A DNA stretch of 64,000 nt from Levilinea sp. (lineage in GTDB: Bacteria; Chloroflexota; Anaerolineae; Anaerolineales; Anaerolineaceae): positions 124,001 to 188,000 of the forward strand of contig JARKPO010000035.1 of NCBI GenBank assembly GCA_029975215.1, read 5' to 3'. Each line of letters starts with the position of its first letter. Within the stretch, counting starts at the first letter, position 1. Under the pieces are notes generated by a model, which worked only from the letters and a program-made list of their open reading frames with translations, did no database searches and was not told the DNA's origin. The translations under genes and the position numbers were made by a program. Below are positions 8,473 through 17,497 of the stretch, piece by piece.

Positions 8473-9339
8473 ATGACGAAAAATCTTTGGAAACTGACCC
8501 TGGGTACTGCGGTTCTGGCTCTGGCTGCCGCGGCCTGCAATTTGCCCGGTCAAACCGCCGCCCCAGTTCCGACTGAAAACGCCCCCGTGGCCACGGCCGT
8601 TGCCGAAACTCTCGCCGCGCAGCCTTCTGCAGCCGCCGTTCAGCCCAGCCTGGCACCCACCGCCGCACCCGCGGAGCTGCAGCCCAGCCCCACACCGGAG
8701 CCCACCCAAACCCCCATCCCCACCCTCACCCCGCCCCCCACGCCCACTCCGCAGGATTGGAAAACAGCCCTGGGCGCGCCCACCGGTAAAGACACTCTCG
8801 ACGGCGGTGGCGGCTTTGGTCTCAAATCGCCTTACGAAGATGATTACTCCAGCTTCCGCGTCAGCGGCGGTGTACTCACCGCGGCCAGCAAAATGACCAA
8901 CGGCTGGCGCTCCTGGCGGCTTCGTCCTCCGGCCATCAAGAATTTTTACCTCGAAGGCAGCTTCGCCGCCAACACCTGCGGGGTGAGCGATGGTTACGGC
9001 CTGGTCTTCCGCGCCCCCAACTACGACTCCGGCTACGGCTTCTATTTCGGCGTCACCTGCGGCGGCGGATACAGCCTTTCGCGCTGGGATTCCACCGGCA
9101 CTACCTCCCTGGCTTCCTCCAGCAGCGACCCAGCCGTTCAGGGTGGAACCGGCCAAACCAACCGCCTGGGAGTCAAGGTGGAAAATGACCGCATCACCCT
9201 CTACATCAACGACAAACTCATCACCGAGGTCAACGGCGGGGGTTTGAGTGACGCCGGCTATTACGGCCTGTACGTGGCAGGCAGCTCCGGCAGCCTCAGC
9301 ATCAATCTGGATGAGATCGCTTACTGGAATTTACCCTGA
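8473..9339 (+). CDS. Lipoprotein with Pro/Thr-rich linker and LamG/ConA-like domain
   Basis: 288 residues. The signal peptide ends in LALAAAAC (lipidated Cys22). A low-complexity Ala/Pro/Thr linker (about residues 25-95) follows. The C-terminal region of about 190 residues contains NFYLEGSFAANTCGVSDGYGLVF, NRLGVKVENDRITLYINDKLI and YYGLYVAGS. These are characteristic of a concanavalin-like jelly-roll domain of the DUF1080/LamG type found in secreted carbohydrate-binding proteins. No catalytic residues can be assigned. Start at the ATG 8473, 6 nt after AGGAGG; another ATG at 8468 is out of frame. Its own strong promoter lies upstream, and the DEDDh exonuclease gene follows after 19 bp. Confidence 0.75.
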   Translation: MTKNLWKLTLGTAVLALAAAACNLPGQTAAPVPTENAPVATAVAETLAAQPSAAAVQPSLAPTAAPAELQPSPTPEPTQTPIPTLTPPPTPTPQDWKTALGAPTGKDTLDGGGGFGLKSPYEDDYSSFRVSGGVLTAASKMTNGWRSWRLRPPAIKNFYLEGSFAANTCGVSDGYGLVFRAPNYDSGYGFYFGVTCGGGYSLSRWDSTGTTSLASSSSDPAVQGGTGQTNRLGVKVENDRITLYINDKLITEVNGGGLSDAGYYGLYVAGSSGSLSINLDEIAYWNLP

Positions 9340-9358
9340 ATCCTGAGAAAGGCCTGCC

Positions 9359-9943
9359 ATGCCCGCACCCATCCTGAACCCCAGCCTGCAAGCCGTTCAA
9401 ATTGCGCAGAAAGTGCTGCAAGCCCAGCCGGTCTATCTGGATACCGAAACCACCGGCCTGGACAGCAAAGCCGAGATCGTGGAGATTTCCATCGTAGATC
9501 ACGATGACACCCTGCTCTTTGAAAGTCTGGTACGTCCTACCCGTTCCATCCCGCCGGAGTCATCCCGTGTGCACCACATCACTGACGAGATGGTGAAATC
9601 CGCCCCCACCTGGGCGGAGGTGTGGCCCACCGTGCGTGCGCACCTGGACCGGCGCGTGATTGCCATTTACAACGAAGAATACGATCTTCGCCTCATGCAG
9701 CAGTCCCATCAGGCGCACCGTATGCCCTGGCAGGAACGATTCAAAAGCATCTGCATCATGAAGCTCTACGCCCAATTCCGCGGCATCTTTGACCCGCGCC
9801 GGCGCACCTACCGTTTTTTCTCCCTGGAAGAAGCCGGCCGTTCCGCGGGCATCTCCATCCCCAATTCGCACCGCGCCCAAGACGACACCCGTCTGGCGCG
9901 CGCCCTGCTGCAGTATATCGCTGCCCAAGAAGCCAATGTGTAG
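9359..9943 (+). CDS. DnaQ-like 3'-5' exonuclease (DEDDh)
   Basis: 194 residues. The RNase T/DNA polymerase III epsilon fold is shown by VYLDTETTGL (Asp28 and Glu30), the Exo II region IAIYNEEYDLRLM, and the C-terminal NSHRAQDDTRLARALL, with the His and Asp of the DEDDh set. HHITDEMV matches the family loop after Exo I. The substrate could be DNA or RNA. It precedes two helicase-like genes by 22 bp in the same direction, so a role with that cluster is likely but unproven. The start ATG has GAAAGG about 9 nt upstream. Confidence 0.85.
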   Translation: MPAPILNPSLQAVQIAQKVLQAQPVYLDTETTGLDSKAEIVEISIVDHDDTLLFESLVRPTRSIPPESSRVHHITDEMVKSAPTWAEVWPTVRAHLDRRVIAIYNEEYDLRLMQQSHQAHRMPWQERFKSICIMKLYAQFRGIFDPRRRTYRFFSLEEAGRSAGISIPNSHRAQDDTRLARALLQYIAAQEANV

Positions 9944-9965
9944 CCGCACCCAAAGGTGACCTCGC

Positions 9966-12080
9966 ATGTTCAGCCTTAGCCCCGCCCAACAGGCACTGGT
10001 AGACCAGCCCTTTTCGCAGCGAATCTGGCTGGAAGGTCCGCCAGGGACGGGCAAAACCACCGCTGCCGTGGCCCGTCTGCGTGCCGCCCTGGAAAGCGGC
10101 ATCCCGGGTGATTCCATCCTGGTGCTGGCCCCTTTGCGCACCCTGGCCCAGCCTTACACAGAGGCCGTCCGCGACCCCTTGTTACCCTCCGGCAGCCCCG
10201 TCACCGTTGTCACTTTGGGCGGCCTGGCCCAACGGAACATTGATTTGTTCTGGCCCTATGTGGCCGAATCTGCCGGTTTTTCCCACCCCGAACTGCCGCC
10301 CACCTTTCTGACCCTGGAAACCGCTCAATATTATCTGGCACATGTCATCCAGCCGCTGTTGGAAGAAAACTACTTTGATTCCATCCGCCTGGATACCAAC
10401 CGCCTGTACAGTCAGGTGCTGGATAACCTCAACAAGGCCGCCCTGGTCGGCTTTGAAGTGAACACCATCGCCGACCGTCTGAAAAGCGCCTCACTGGGCA
10501 AGCCTGCCGAACTGCACCTCTACGAACAGGCCCAGGAATGTGCCCTGCGCTTTCGCCAATACTGTCTGGAAAACAACCTGCTGGATTTCTCCCTCCAGAT
10601 GTATATTTTCCAAAAACTGCTCTGGCCCCACCCTACCGTGCGTACCCACCTCAGCGCCCAATACCGCCATCTCTTCTATGAAAATGTGGAAGAGGACGCC
10701 CCCGTGGTACACGACATCATCAGCAGTTGGCTGGGTGAATTTGAATCCGCATTGCTCATCTACGACCGCGGCGGCGGCTACCGTGCCTTTTTGGGGGCCG
10801 ACCCCCTCAGCGCTGAACAGTTGAACCCCGCCTGCGATCAGGAAATTTTCTTTAACGACCCTTGGGTGGTCTCCCCTGCCGTCGAGTCGCTGCGCGCCAC
10901 CCTGGAAGCCTCGGTGCGCCAACAGAATTTCAGCGTCTCCCCCCTGCTTTCGAAAGCCCTGGACTTCAACTTCAGCCGCTTCATGCCCCAATCCGCCGAT
11001 TGGATCGCTGAACAGATCCGCGCGCTGGTGCAGGAACAAGGGGTGCCTCCGGAAGAAATCGTCGTCCTGGCCCCCTTCCTGTCTGATGGGCTGCGCTTTG
11101 CCCTCTCCCAAAGACTGCAAGCCGCCGGCATCCCTGTGCGCTCTCACCGCCCTTCGCGCTCCCTACGGGCTGAAAATGCCACCCAATGCCTGCTCACCCT
11201 GGCCGTGCTGGCCCACCCTGCCTGGGGCCTGACCCCGCGTGAACTGGAGGTGCGCAGCGCCCTGCAGCAGGCCATCGAGGGCCTGGATCTGCCCCGCGCC
11301 CACCTGCTCTATTCCATCACCTACCGCAAAAATGTGTGGAACGGCCCAGGCTTCACATCTTTTGAAAAAATTCAGCCCGGAATGCAGGAACGTATCACCT
11401 TCGAGGTCGGCCGTCGTTTTGAGCACCTGCGCACCTGGCTCATGGCCTATTTGAGCGGCACGCCTGTGGAATTGGATGTGTTCATCAGTCGTCTGTTTGG
11501 CGAAGTGCTCTCGCAGCCCGGTTTTGGCTTTCACAACAGCTTTGATAACGCTACGGTCACCGCCCGCCTGATCGAATCCATCCGCAAATTCCGCCTGGCC
11601 GCCGGGGCTGCCCTGCAAGACAGCGGCCGCAGCATTGGCCAGGAGTACGTGGAAATGGTTGCCCAGGGGCTGATCGCCGCTCAGTACACCCAGGAATGGC
11701 AGGATGACGCGGCTGGCACGGTGCTGCTGGCCCCCGCTTTCACCTTCCTGATGATGAACCGCCCCGTACGCTTTCAATTCTGGGTAGACGTTGGCAGCCG
11801 CGGTTGGTTTGAACGCCTCTACCAACCCCTCACCCACCCCCTGGTGCTCAGCCGCCGCTGGCCTCCTGGTAAAGTGTGGACGGATGCCGATGAAGAGCTG
11901 AACAACCGCGAAACCCTCGCCCGTCTAACCAACGGCCTGCTTCTGCGCTGCCGCGAACGCATCATCCTATCAGTCAACGCCATCAATGAGCAGGGCAACG
12001 AGCAGCGCGGCCCGCTGCTGTTTGCCTTCCAGCGCATCTTCCGCCGTCTGGCAGAAGAAGAGGAGGGCAGCCGTGTTTAA
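9966..12080 (+). CDS. SF1 helicase-like protein with eroded ATPase motifs (AddB-like)
   Basis: 704 residues. The N-terminus has an intact Walker A, LEGPPGTGKTT (residues 22-32), and the SF1A order can be followed, but later motifs are degraded. The Walker B site reads FYENVEEDAPV (about 237-247) where UvrD-like proteins have VDExQD. The GDxxQ motif III position reads YDRGGGYRAFLGADP (266-280). The motif VI region reads LLLRCRERIILS instead of LLYVAxTRAR. GIPVRSHRPSRSLRAENA resembles the AddB/RecC motif-IV region. No nuclease domain is fused. I infer a non-motor or regulatory subunit comparable to AddB, partnered with the next gene, which it overlaps by 8 bp. It could instead be a stand-alone ATPase. 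Confidence 0.6.
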   Translation: MFSLSPAQQALVDQPFSQRIWLEGPPGTGKTTAAVARLRAALESGIPGDSILVLAPLRTLAQPYTEAVRDPLLPSGSPVTVVTLGGLAQRNIDLFWPYVAESAGFSHPELPPTFLTLETAQYYLAHVIQPLLEENYFDSIRLDTNRLYSQVLDNLNKAALVGFEVNTIADRLKSASLGKPAELHLYEQAQECALRFRQYCLENNLLDFSLQMYIFQKLLWPHPTVRTHLSAQYRHLFYENVEEDAPVVHDIISSWLGEFESALLIYDRGGGYRAFLGADPLSAEQLNPACDQEIFFNDPWVVSPAVESLRATLEASVRQQNFSVSPLLSKALDFNFSRFMPQSADWIAEQIRALVQEQGVPPEEIVVLAPFLSDGLRFALSQRLQAAGIPVRSHRPSRSLRAENATQCLLTLAVLAHPAWGLTPRELEVRSALQQAIEGLDLPRAHLLYSITYRKNVWNGPGFTSFEKIQPGMQERITFEVGRRFEHLRTWLMAYLSGTPVELDVFISRLFGEVLSQPGFGFHNSFDNATVTARLIESIRKFRLAAGAALQDSGRSIGQEYVEMVAQGLIAAQYTQEWQDDAAGTVLLAPAFTFLMMNRPVRFQFWVDVGSRGWFERLYQPLTHPLVLSRRWPPGKVWTDADEELNNRETLARLTNGLLLRCRERIILSVNAINEQGNEQRGPLLFAFQRIFRRLAEEEEGSRV

Positions 12081-14346
12081 CCCCCGCCCCGCTCAGGTGG
12101 AAGTCCTCAGCTATGAATCCGGTTGGATGGGCGTTTCCGCTGTCCCCGGCAGCGGCAAAACCCACACCCTCAGCTCCCTGGCCGCCCGGCTCATCGCCGA
12201 AGACCGCCTGGCCGAGGATCAAGAAATTCTCATCGTCACCCTGGTCAACTCTGCGGTGGATAACTTCTCCAGCCGCATCGCCAGCTTCCTGCGCGGCGTC
12301 AATCTGATCCCCGGCATGGGCTACCGCGTGCGCACCCTGCACGGGCTGGCCTACGATATCATCCGCGAACGCCCCGATCTGGTGGGGCTGGGAACCCAAT
12401 TTGGTGTCATTGAAGAGCACGAGCGCAGCCGTCTGCTGATGAGTTCCGCCCGCACCTGGATGCACACCAATAACGACCTCATCCAAAGCCTGACCCGCGC
12501 CGAGACAAACGCATCCACCTTACGCTATAAGCTGGAAGAGCGCTGGAATAACCTGGTCGTGGAGGTCGGCAGCGCCTGGATCCGCAAAGCCAAAGACCTC
12601 CAGCTCAGCCCCACTCAGATCGAAGAAGCCCTCAGCGCCCTCCCCGAACGCCCCTGGGTGGTGGACCTGGGCTGCAAAATGTACGCCGATTTCGAGCGCG
12701 CCTTGCGCATGCGCGGCGAGCTGGATTTTGACGACCTCATTCAGCTGGCATTGGAGGCCATTCAGCGCGATCCCGAATTTCTCGCCCGCCTGCGTCACCG
12801 TTGGCCCTACATTTTGGAAGATGAAGCCCAGGATTCCAGCCGCCTGCAGGAAGAAATCCTGCGCCTGCTCTCCGGGCCGAACGGAAATTGGGTGCGCGTG
12901 GGCGACCCCAACCAGGCCATTTACGAGACCTTCACCACCGCCAACCCCCAGTATCTGCGCAATTTCCTGCGCGATCCCCAGGTGCGCTCCCTCACCCTGC
13001 CCAATTCGGGGCGCTCCGCCCGCCGCATCCTGGATTTGGCCAACCGCCTCATCGCCTGGACTCTGGATGAACACCCTGTCCCCGAACTGCGCGAATCCCT
13101 CGCCCCACCCTATATCTTCCCCACCCCACCGGGCGACCCCCAGCCCAACCCGCCGGACGCGCCCAACAACATCTATTTTTCCAGAAAGCGCACCTCCGAA
13201 GAAGAGTTGAACGCCATTCAAGATAACCTGCAGAAATGGCTGGCGGATCACCCCCATCAGACTGTAGCGGTACTCTTCAACTCCAACCGACGAGCCTTTG
13301 AATTCTTCCAGAAATTGGTTCAGGCGAATATCCCTTGTGTCGAACTGCTGCATTCCTCCGCTGCCACGCGCGACACCGCTGTGCTGCTCCACTACATCCT
13401 CACCTTTTTGGTGGACCCGACCAACATAAAAAAAATGGTCAGTCTGTACACCGCCTGGGGAAAATTCTTAGACCAACAAGCCGAACTCAATCAGAGTCTG
13501 CCCGTCCCGCCCGAAATTCGCCAGGCGGCTGCCAAGGCCCTTTCCACCTGCAGCCGTCCGGAACGTTACATTCAGCCTGCAGTATTTGAGGATTGGCTCC
13601 ACGAGCAGGAGCCTCACCTCCCGCCCCCAGTCCTCACCGACCTGGCCCTCTTCCGCGAACGGTTGGCCCGTTGGGCACAGGCCGTTTCCTTGCCTGTGGA
13701 TCAACTGGTGCTCACCCTGGCGCAGGACCTGTTCAGCGACCCCGCCGAACTGGCCCTCACCCACAAAATCGCCCAGGCCCTTCAAACCCAGGGCCGCTTT
13801 AACCCCGAGTGGGATTTGCAGGACTATGCCGCCTACCTGCAGAGCATCGCCACGCAGCGCCAGAAATTCCTGGGGTTAAGCGAGCAGGACACCGGTTTTG
13901 ACCCCGATCAGTATCCCGGCAAAGTGCTTGTCACCACCTACCACAAGGCCAAGGGCCTGGAATGGGACCGCGTGTACTTGACCGGCGTCAATAATTATGA
14001 TTTTCCCTCTGCGCAGTCTTTTGATGACTACCAATCTGAGCCCTATTTCATAGAGCCGCGTCTGAACTGGGTAGCCGAAGCCCTTCAGCGCCTGGAAGCC
14101 GTCGCCCAAAATGACCTCCCCGCCCTGTTCATGGAAGAAGGCCCTGCCACCCAGAAAGCCCGCTACAGCATCAGCGGGGAACGCCTGCGCCTGCTCTACG
14201 TGGGCATCACCCGCGCCCGCCGCGAACTGCTCATCTTTTGGAACACAGGCAGCCGCGGCAACTGCCTGCAGGCCCTGCCCCTGGCCGCCCTGAAATCCTA
14301 TTGGAGGAGCAAGATGAAGGAGGATACTCATGCCCCTTCCGCGTGA
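12073..14346 (+). CDS. UvrD/Rep-type SF1A DNA helicase (AddA-like motor)
   Basis: 757 residues with a complete set of 3'-5' helicase motifs. Walker A is AVPGSGKT (23-30), motif II EDEAQDSS (249-256), motif III VGDPNQAIYETF (276-287), motif V TTYHKAKGLEW (621-631), and motif VI LLYVGITRARREL (707-719). Motif IV reads LPNSGRSARRI instead of the common LxxNYRS. There is no C-terminal nuclease domain; that activity lies in the next gene, which overlaps by 17 bp. The GTG at 12073 was chosen as start: it has AGGAGGG upstream inside the previous gene, and the 29 residues before it read like an out-of-frame shadow. An end-processing helicase is inferred from the context. Confidence 0.85.
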   Translation: MFNPRPAQVEVLSYESGWMGVSAVPGSGKTHTLSSLAARLIAEDRLAEDQEILIVTLVNSAVDNFSSRIASFLRGVNLIPGMGYRVRTLHGLAYDIIRERPDLVGLGTQFGVIEEHERSRLLMSSARTWMHTNNDLIQSLTRAETNASTLRYKLEERWNNLVVEVGSAWIRKAKDLQLSPTQIEEALSALPERPWVVDLGCKMYADFERALRMRGELDFDDLIQLALEAIQRDPEFLARLRHRWPYILEDEAQDSSRLQEEILRLLSGPNGNWVRVGDPNQAIYETFTTANPQYLRNFLRDPQVRSLTLPNSGRSARRILDLANRLIAWTLDEHPVPELRESLAPPYIFPTPPGDPQPNPPDAPNNIYFSRKRTSEEELNAIQDNLQKWLADHPHQTVAVLFNSNRRAFEFFQKLVQANIPCVELLHSSAATRDTAVLLHYILTFLVDPTNIKKMVSLYTAWGKFLDQQAELNQSLPVPPEIRQAAAKALSTCSRPERYIQPAVFEDWLHEQEPHLPPPVLTDLALFRERLARWAQAVSLPVDQLVLTLAQDLFSDPAELALTHKIAQALQTQGRFNPEWDLQDYAAYLQSIATQRQKFLGLSEQDTGFDPDQYPGKVLVTTYHKAKGLEWDRVYLTGVNNYDFPSAQSFDDYQSEPYFIEPRLNWVAEALQRLEAVAQNDLPALFMEEGPATQKARYSISGERLRLLYVGITRARRELLIFWNTGSRGNCLQALPLAALKSYWRSKMKEDTHAPSA

Positions 14347-15166
14347 ATTTGCCCTGTCGCAAAGCAGCCTGCAGGATTACGAAGACTGCCCACGCCGCTT
14401 TGAACTGCGTTACCTCCTAAAGGTTCAATGGCCCGCTCTGGAAAGCGAACCTGTCCTGGAGCAGGAAGCCCATAGGCTGCAAGGCGAGCGTTTTCACCAC
14501 CGCATCCACCAATGGGTCACCGGCCTGCCTGTCCATCAGCAGCCCGTTCCCACCGCAGACACAGACCTGGCCCGCTGGTGGCAGAACTTCCTGCAGGTCG
14601 ATCCCTTATCGGCCCTACCCGCCCGCCGCTGGCCTGAATACACCCTCAATGCCCCCTTCGCCGGAATTCGCCTGACCGCCAAGTACGACATCCTGGCCGT
14701 CGAGCCGGGACAGCGCGCTGTGATCGTGGATTGGAAGACCTCCCGCCGCCGCACCCCCGGCAAACTGCTGCGCCGCCGCTGGCAAAGCCGCCTGTACCCT
14801 TTGCTGCTGGTGCTGGCCGGGGCTCACCTCAACGCTGGTCAGCCCCTCCTGCCCGAACAGGTGGAGATGATCTACTGGTTCGCCGATTTTCCCCACGAGC
14901 CCGAGCACTGGCGCTACTCCGCTGAGGATTTTGAGCGCGATCAGGCCGCCCTGCAAGCCCACATCGCCGGCCTGCAAACCCGTCCCGCCGGTCAGTTCCC
15001 CATGACGGTAGACACCCGCGCCTGCCAGTTCTGCGTGTACCGCTCTCTCTGCGACCGCGGGGTCAGCGCTGGCCCCTGGGAAGAGGAACTGGACGCTGAT
15101 GAGCCGCAAACCGGCGCCGCGCCCCTGTCGGTGGATTTTGACCAGATTGGGGAGATTGAATTTTGA
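14330..15166 (+). CDS. RecB/Cas4-family PD-(D/E)XK nuclease with Fe-S cysteines
   Basis: 278 residues. Catalytic residues can be followed: RFHHRIHQW (His56/57 region), KYDIL (Asp120), VIVDWKTS (Asp134 and Lys136) and the QxxxY pair (Gln152, Tyr156). Four cysteines, Cys20 in the N-terminal SSLQDYEDCPRRFELRYL and Cys232, Cys235 and Cys241 near the C-terminus, form the C-Xn-CxxC-x5-C pattern that binds a 4Fe-4S cluster in AddB and Cas4. No cas genes or CRISPR array are present. The gene overlaps the helicase gene by 17 bp and recJ by 4 bp. I infer that it is the nuclease of a three-component AddAB-like complex. Confidence 0.8.
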   Translation: MPLPREFALSQSSLQDYEDCPRRFELRYLLKVQWPALESEPVLEQEAHRLQGERFHHRIHQWVTGLPVHQQPVPTADTDLARWWQNFLQVDPLSALPARRWPEYTLNAPFAGIRLTAKYDILAVEPGQRAVIVDWKTSRRRTPGKLLRRRWQSRLYPLLLVLAGAHLNAGQPLLPEQVEMIYWFADFPHEPEHWRYSAEDFERDQAALQAHIAGLQTRPAGQFPMTVDTRACQFCVYRSLCDRGVSAGPWEEELDADEPQTGAAPLSVDFDQIGEIEF

Positions 15167-17487
15167 GCCTGCCCGCCCTGGAATGGCTTGAACCGCCCGC
15201 GGTCGATCCTTCTCCTGAGGCCCGCGAGATCGCCGGCAGCGATCTGCTGGCTTGTGTACTCGCCCGCCGCGGGGTCACATCGCCTGCCGACATTTTGTCC
15301 CTGCTCAATCCCGCCGGTCAGCCCGCCCATCCCCCCTCTGATCTGCCCGATCTCGATCGCGGCGTGGAACGTATCGCCCGCGCATTGCAACTCGGCCAGC
15401 GCATCGGCGTTTGGGGCGATTTTGATGTGGACGGCCAGACCTCTACCGCCCTGTTGGTAGGTGCGCTGCGCAGCCTGAGCGGCGACGTGTGCTATTACAT
15501 CCCCATCCGCGAGAAAGAATCGCACGGCGTGCATATCGCCTCGCTGCGCACCTTTCTGCAGCAAGGTGTGCAGCTGCTGCTCACCTGCGACACCGGTGTC
15601 ACCGCCCATGAAGCTGTGGAATTTGCCGCCCAGCACGGCGTGGAAACCATCATCACCGACCACCACGGCCTGCCACCCGCCCTGCCCCCTGCCGCCGCCG
15701 TCATCAATCCTCAGCGCCTGCCCGAAGCCCACCCCCTGCGTCCGCTGTGCGGCGCCGGCACCGCCTATAAATTCATCGAAGCCCTCTGCGCATACCTCGG
15801 CCGTCCAGGTGAAGAAGCCCAATGGCAGGATTTGGCTGCCTTGGGAACCGTGGCAGATTTAGCCCTCCTGATCGGCGAAAACCGCCCTCTGGTGTGGCGC
15901 GGCATGGAACAACTGCGCCAAAACCCCCGCCTGGCCGTTCAGGCCATGCTGGAAAACGCCAATATCAAAGAAACCTGGCTGACCGAAGAGCACATCAGTT
16001 TCACCCTCGCTCCGCGCCTCAACGCCCTGGGACGCCTATCCGACGCCAACCCCGCCGTAGAATTCTTGCTCAGCAGCAGTCCCAGCCAAACCGCGGTGTT
16101 TGCCGCTCAGTTGGAAGGTTATAATCTCGAACGCCGCCAGTTGTGCGATCAGGTTTACGCTGCGGCCCAAAACCAGATCCGTCAGGACCCTGGTCTGCTG
16201 CGCAGCCCGGTGCTCATCCTCCATCATCCTCTGTGGCCCGGCGGCGTCATCGGCATCGTCGCCAGCCGTCTCGTGGAGCAGTACCAGCGCCCCGTGGTGA
16301 TGCTCACCGGCCACCCTAACGGCCCGCTGCGCGGCTCGGCTCGCTCGGTGGAAGGCGTGCACATCACCCAGGCCATCGCCGAAACCGAACCCCTCTTGCT
16401 CGGCTTCGGCGGCCACCCCATGGCTGCGGGCCTGGCCCTGCCCGCTGAAAAGTTGGGCGCGTTTCGTCGCGAGCTGGCCCGCGCCGTCCGCCGCCAAACC
16501 GCCCACCAGGTCCCCGTCGGCCAACTGACTATTGACGCCGAGCTGCCTCTGGCTCAGATTAATCTGGACCTGGTGGATCATTTGGAGCGGCTGGCCCCGT
16601 TCGGTCCTGGCAATCCGCCGCTCACCTTCGTAGCCCGCAGCGTCAAACTGCGCGGTGAGCCCGCAGAAATTGGCCGCGGCCAGGAACATCGCCGCATGAC
16701 GGTCTTCGACCCCCAAAGCGAAACATTGCTGGAAGTACTGTGGTGGCAGTCCGCGGACCTGCCCTACCCTCAGGGCGAATTTGACCTGGCTTACCGCCTG
16801 CGCGCCAGCACCTTCCAGGGTCAGCGCCGTGTGCAAGGCGAATGGGTGGCCTATCACGACCGTGAAGGCGCGCCCATTCCCGTGGCACAAGCCGCCCTCG
16901 CCCTCACCGACTGGCGCTCGGTGCACGCCTGGGAAGACCTGCCCGCCCCCCTGCCCTCCGACGCGCTGATTTGGGCCGAGGGCCTTTCCCCGCGTCTCCC
17001 TGGCTCGGTAGACCGCCTGGGCTGGCGGCCCGCCCCCGTGCTGGTCATCGCTACCCTGCCCCCCAGCCGCGGCGACCTCAACGCCGCTCTGCAGGCCGTT
17101 CAGCCCCAAAGCGTGATCCTGCTCGGCATCGACCCTGGTCTGGATGATCCTCAGACCTTTCTCACCCGCCTCAGCGGGCTGGTGCGCGCCGTGCTCAAAC
17201 GCCCCGAACCTGCCGAATCTTTGGCTCGCCTGGCCGCCGCCATGGCCCACCCGCTGCACAATGTGCGCTTGGGATTGGAGTGGCTGGCCGCCGCCGGGCA
17301 TATCCACATCCAGATTTCACCCGAAAATCAAGTCACCTTCTCCTCCGGCGGAACTCCTGACCCAACCCTCAGCCAACGCCTGGAGGTAGCCCTACGCACC
17401 GCTCTGCAGGAGACGGCCGCATTTCACGCCTTTTATCAGCAAGCCGCCCCTGCCGTTTTGACAGCCCATTCACCCATTCAGTCTTAG
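15163..17487 (+). CDS. recJ: Single-stranded-DNA exonuclease RecJ
   Basis: 774 residues, within the range of long RecJ proteins. DHH-family motifs: VWGDFDVDGQTSTALL (motif I, residues 83-98), TCDTGVTAHEAV (motif II, Asp143), and ITDHHGLP (DHH at 166-168). The DHHA1 part has LGFGGHPMAAGLAL, and the OB-fold region has LAPFGPGNPPLTFV. RecJ degrades 5' ended ssDNA in recombination and repair. The probable start is TTG 15163, which shares bases with the TGA of the nuclease gene (TTGA) and follows GGGGAG. The last 200 residues form a C-terminal extension without a motif I know. Tight coupling to the helicase-nuclease genes suggests that they act together. Confidence 0.9.
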   Translation: MSLPALEWLEPPAVDPSPEAREIAGSDLLACVLARRGVTSPADILSLLNPAGQPAHPPSDLPDLDRGVERIARALQLGQRIGVWGDFDVDGQTSTALLVGALRSLSGDVCYYIPIREKESHGVHIASLRTFLQQGVQLLLTCDTGVTAHEAVEFAAQHGVETIITDHHGLPPALPPAAAVINPQRLPEAHPLRPLCGAGTAYKFIEALCAYLGRPGEEAQWQDLAALGTVADLALLIGENRPLVWRGMEQLRQNPRLAVQAMLENANIKETWLTEEHISFTLAPRLNALGRLSDANPAVEFLLSSSPSQTAVFAAQLEGYNLERRQLCDQVYAAAQNQIRQDPGLLRSPVLILHHPLWPGGVIGIVASRLVEQYQRPVVMLTGHPNGPLRGSARSVEGVHITQAIAETEPLLLGFGGHPMAAGLALPAEKLGAFRRELARAVRRQTAHQVPVGQLTIDAELPLAQINLDLVDHLERLAPFGPGNPPLTFVARSVKLRGEPAEIGRGQEHRRMTVFDPQSETLLEVLWWQSADLPYPQGEFDLAYRLRASTFQGQRRVQGEWVAYHDREGAPIPVAQAALALTDWRSVHAWEDLPAPLPSDALIWAEGLSPRLPGSVDRLGWRPAPVLVIATLPPSRGDLNAALQAVQPQSVILLGIDPGLDDPQTFLTRLSGLVRAVLKRPEPAESLARLAAAMAHPLHNVRLGLEWLAAAGHIHIQISPENQVTFSSGGTPDPTLSQRLEVALRTALQETAAFHAFYQQAAPAVLTAHSPIQS

Positions 17488-17497
17488 GAGGTGCTTC

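Noticed and set aside
14330..15166. Cas4 of a CRISPR system
   Set aside because: The nuclease and cysteine pattern fit Cas4, but no repeat array or other cas gene is present and the helicase-recJ context fits end resection better.
16036..17307. A 423-codon open frame on the minus strand
   Set aside because: Antisense to recJ in GC-rich DNA; composition is Gly/Ala/His-rich noise, with no motifs.
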